Notes under the pieces: model-generated
Database searches by the model: none
Told to the model about the DNA's origin: nothing
The model's input: only the letters and a program-made list of their open reading frames with translations
Origin: Nipponacmea schrenckii
Lineage: Eukaryota > Mollusca > Gastropoda > Lottiidae
NCBI GenBank assembly: GCA_030562195.1
Contig: JAUJPP010000003.1
Coordinates: forward strand, 47,436,602 to 47,500,601
DNA length: 64,000 bases
Reading direction: 5' to 3'
Made by a program: the position numbers and the translations under genes
Shown here: piece after piece, positions 61,301 through 64,000 of the stretch
How the letters are laid out: every line of letters starts with the position of its first letter
Position numbering within the stretch: the stretch's first letter is position 1

Positions 61301-63797
61301 TCACTATGTGTTAGAAATGAATATGTTAATAATGTTAAACTTATAGAATTATGGTCAAGTCATTGTTCACTGTTCAACAAACAATGTGCTTAAGTTTTGG
61401 TATTAGTTGATGCATTTTCTTACTAATGTTCTGACCAGTTACATGTTAGGTTGATAGAAATTGAAGTTAATCTATGTATACAATTTTTCCTGAAAAATCT
61501 GTATGTCATAATCCCTCATAAATATCCTGTACCCACCTGAACTATTATCTGAAGTAGAATCACTGTCTTTAGAGTTGGATCGTGACCGTTTTCTCAAGTC
61601 TTCTTTCAATGTGACACTGCTTAGTTCTTCCCCTCTATCCACTATAGTAGTTACTTTAAGGAATACCTGTAAACAGACCACAGAGTTTAAAGAACTAGAT
61701 AAAATTACTGCAAATTTTTCATTTTTTTACATCCTTCTATTACTTATAAAAAATGTGATCATTAACTATTGAAGTGTTTCTGAAAAAGAAATTTAGCCGA
61801 AACGTTAGACGAAAGAACAAAACTATATATTTTCAATTGTTTTCCTTAATTTGTGGGAATTTGTGATATAATAGAATATACTCTATTTGATGCATTACAT
61901 GACTTGACAGTGATAAAATATGGAAGATGACGAAACCACAGCGATCCATATAAAAAAAGGAACTCCACAGAATTAATCAGAATACATTTCAACCTTTTAA
62001 AGCTTAACTTAGGGTTGAAAGGGTTAAAAAGGTTAAATATATAAAAAAATACCTCCTCTAAAGTTGCATCAGAGACTCCATAACTAGCTATCTTCAACTG
62101 TTGTTTATTCTCATCTAGACTGGTAAAGAACTCCTGCCATGAAGAAGTTACTGAATCTTTAGGTAGTTTAAATTCTAATTCTGTACCAATATCCTCTGAT
62201 AGTACAGCATTAGGATGATAGTGGTTGATAAAGTCTTCTACTGTAGATGTACTACATGGATCTGTTAAAAGATTATATAACATGTGTTATGTTGGTTAGT
62301 TTGAAAAGACAACTGACAGGCAGCCATTTATTTCAACTATTAAAAATGTAGTCCAAGAGGAATTGTGAATAGTATAATCTAATCCTTAGCATTCTTGCAA
62401 GTATAGTAGCAGTCAAATTCATGAATAAAACTTACTATCAGTTACATCTTTAGAGCCAGACTGAAATAAAAAGATCCAATGTCAATCAAATATAACAATA
62501 GTTATAGGAGTCCATCACAATTACAAAGATACATACAGCATAAACATAGTCAGTAAATTTTAGGCTAGTTGAAAAAAGTGTATTAAAACTCCTAGAAGCA
62601 CTGGCCAAGATCACAAATATAAAATCTACTTCATAAAAATAAGATGGAGCTGGTTTAAAATAGTAAATATTAAGCATTAGACATAAACCTGTTGTAAATA
62701 AAACTCATCAATTGTAAAATGAAGTTAGAAGACTTACTGGTGAGGGAAGTTGTTTTTCTAATGTGAGAGATAAACCTCCTCCAATACATGATTTTAAAAA
62801 CACCGGTGAACCAGAGCATAAGAGTTTCCCAGTATGTAATATAGCAACACGATCTCCTATCATATCAGCTTCATCAAGATGATGAGTTGATACCAATACA
62901 GTACGTCCTGAAATCAATCATTTATCTTCATTCTTAAATTCAATGTTATGTTTACACCCCCCTCTTCAACAAAGATATCATTCAGCATGAACATATATTA
63001 ATGCAATTCTCAAGGTGGTAGCTTTAAAAACTATTGGTAAAATAATCTTCGTTCTAATGCATGTCTGCTTGTTGAAGAGTATTAGATATTGAAGGAAAGA
63101 CTGCTGAAATATTATCTCTGAACCATCAGGAAGAGACGTTGCTATCTATATCTGATATTGATTTAACATGACCTAAAAAATCATAATGAATATTTACCTA
63201 GTTTATGTTTCAAGATAAGATTCCAAATATTTTTTCTAGCATAAGGATCAACCCCACTGGTAGGTTCATCCAATACAATAGCTCTTGACTGACCAACAAA
63301 CGCCATAGCTACACATAATCTTCTCTGCATACCACCTGATAAATTCTTACCCTGGACATTTCGAACATGCCATAAATCTACATCTTTTAGTAAACTGAAA
63401 TGTTTAATAGTGTTTATGAATGATTATGTTATTTCAATCACATTCCCAGATACCAAATAAAGATAAAAAAAGAAACTAAGAAACAAGTGTAGTTTACATT
63501 TTACAATAATAAAAACTAAGGTTCACAAAGGATCCTTTTTCAACCAGCTTGTCTTTTGCAAAACCTCTTGCAATCGATCTGCACTGGATTTTTTGAACCC
63601 TAATTTTCACACTGACCAAGATTAGAGCCCAAGACCTCCATTTTTTCTGCAGTAAGCAAGCAAATGATGTCTTGTATAAAACCAAACATCGTACTGACTC
63701 TGCTCAAAAAAATTCAACTCACTCAGTAATTTCTTTTTTTGAAGAATTTTCTGATTTCACACCAGCGTAAAATTCCATATGTTCTAATACTGTCATA
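52325..63797 (-). CDS. ABCA-type lipid transporter of the ABCA1/2/4/7 group, 3' half (about 26 exons)
   Basis: A full-size ABC transporter gene runs off the right edge. Present are most of the first nucleotide-binding domain, the linker, the second membrane domain with its large extracellular loop, the second nucleotide-binding domain and the C-terminus. Exons have GT..AG ends and mostly consistent phases. The C-terminal signature [20 protein letters not shown] is diagnostic of the ABCA1/ABCA2/ABCA4/ABCA7 branch, which moves phospholipids and sterols across membranes. Motifs needed for ATP hydrolysis are intact in both sites as far as seen. Exact orthology to one vertebrate paralogue cannot be decided by eye. 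The first Walker A, first membrane domain and first extracellular loop lie beyond 64000. Confidence 0.88.
55400..56290 (-). repeat. 21-bp intronic minisatellite in the ABCA gene
   Basis: About 40 units of GATGGCTTACAACCATAGTTT and variants. Units between 55860 and 56220 show homopolymer changes (AAATTTGGGAAAAAAGG), probably consensus error. The long open frame on the minus strand with repeated VVIHQT is only the repeat read through. Confidence 0.9.
56413..60127 (-). CDS. ABCA second extracellular loop and membrane helices
   Basis: Extracellular-loop exons are 60064-60127 (approximate), 59873-59958 (approximate), 59437-59664 (cysteine-rich, [10 protein letters not shown]), 59088-59242 ([26 protein letters not shown], a strong family signature) and 58707-58767 ([12 protein letters not shown]). 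Membrane exons are 58305-58482 ([31 protein letters not shown]), 58022-58137, 56961-57108 and 56413-56666 ([17 protein letters not shown] LFPQ motif and [22 protein letters not shown]). Splice phase between the two approximate exons was not fully resolved. Confidence 0.8.
57225..57955 (-). repeat. 50-bp intronic minisatellite in the ABCA gene, with an insert
   Basis: About 13 units of GATTAGATTCTATATG...CAGGTTAACAGAC. Each unit contains CAGGTT...AACCTG, a small hairpin. The array is interrupted at about 57738-57812 by GCGGCCGCAGGTGCCGATCT and then an AT-rich stretch. Confidence 0.9.
60300..62261 (-). CDS. ABCA regulatory linker and first helix of membrane domain 2
   Basis: Exon 62053-62261 ([16 protein letters not shown] ... 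[13 protein letters not shown]) and exon 61537-61666 ([12 protein letters not shown], then the basic/serine-rich [19 protein letters not shown], a possible phosphorylation region) form the linker. A likely 39-base exon lies at 61265-61303 ([11 protein letters not shown]). Exon 60300-60564 ([25 protein letters not shown]) then enters a hydrophobic helix ([18 protein letters not shown]) that starts the second membrane domain. 60565-61264 is otherwise intron without features. Confidence 0.8.
62436..63797 (-). CDS. ABCA first nucleotide-binding domain exons
   Basis: Exon 63723-63797 reads [14 protein letters not shown] (just after the Q-loop). Exon 63198-63394 holds the signature [15 protein letters not shown] and Walker B / D-loop [16 protein letters not shown]. 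Exon 62738-62907 holds the switch His ([19 protein letters not shown]). A 25-base micro-exon 62436-62460 (SGSKDVTD) follows in frame. The intron at 63395-63722 carries a spurious open frame (63494-63685). Confidence 0.85.
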
Positions 63798-64000
63798 CTG
63801 AAAAATATAAATATTGCTTGACATTCAGTTAATATGCTTGAATTTATCCAAAGCTTTCTTTCTCTTTTAAAATTTTAGGAACAAAACAATTTTTTGGCAT
63901 GTCACACCTGTAAATCAAGAACATGAACAAGCAATGACATTGAATGAAGGTAATTTTACTATAGATTAGAACCAAATTTATTTAAAACACACTTACAAGT

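Noticed and set aside
61780..61830. Hammerhead ribozyme (CTGAAAAAG...CCGAAACG)
   Set aside because: The conserved CTGANGA core is not met (A replaces the required G) and no flanking stem fits.

Overview
This is a eukaryotic nuclear window: AT-rich, with intron-containing genes (GT..AG boundaries), animal gene families and very dense repeats. Two runs of exactly 500 N (10800-11299 and 39560-40059) are scaffold gaps. The animal is probably a mollusc or another lophotrochozoan. The evidence is non-autonomous Helitron/Helentron-type repeats (HINE / bivalve 'pearl' style) with an ATACGCCCAC subterminal inverted repeat, a (CCGT)n tract and roughly 160-bp internal repeats, plus DIRS-type recombinases and expanded C2H2, integrase and HECT-associated families. 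I cannot name the species.

1-31.5 kb is transposon-rich. It opens inside a DIRS-type tyrosine recombinase (1-993). The main structure is a roughly 6.2-kb multi-exon unit present twice in inverted orientation: copy 1 on the minus strand (1521-7722) and copy 2 on the plus strand (23240-31527), with 15.5 kb between them. The unit has three exons. Its first two reading frames overlap at an A10 run that is identical in both copies. Its C-terminal part carries a motif series like the FEN1/XPG (PIN-fold) nucleases. I cannot assign it to a known transposon class. Each copy has its own nonsense, frameshift or splice lesions, and copy 2 also carries a 2.1-kb HINE-like insertion in an intron. Between the copies lie a second FEN/XPG-like protein with a CXC cysteine tail (8606-10799), a GIY-YIG-type fragment, decayed HINE tandem repeats, a four-head tandem array of a tRNA-derived SINE, a HARBI1-like fragment split by a hAT element with a perfect 8-bp target duplication, a TTAA-flanked MITE, a six-finger C2H2 gene (18502-19686), a 60/61-bp higher-order satellite and a spliced integrase-core gene.

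31.5-42.5 kb holds the start of a gene related to the metazoan 'G2/M-phase E3 ligase-like' family, a long-TIR MITE, a 1.1-kb macrosatellite running into the second gap, a LINE (CR1/L2-like) 3' end and simple repeats.

42.5-64 kb looks like ordinary host chromosome. It contains an astacin metalloprotease (minus strand) with two near-identical alternative last exons, a renalase-type FAD enzyme (plus strand, middle exons only), and the 3' half of a full-size ABCA transporter of the ABCA1/2/4/7 type (minus strand, about 26 exons, running off the right edge). Minisatellites sit in its introns. Two stretches (about 44.8-46.0 and 49.06-50.2 kb) look like poorly polished consensus rather than real sequence.

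No operon-like cooperation is expected. The host genes are unrelated to each other, and the repeat-rich left half is a nest of insertions whose relative order can partly be read.
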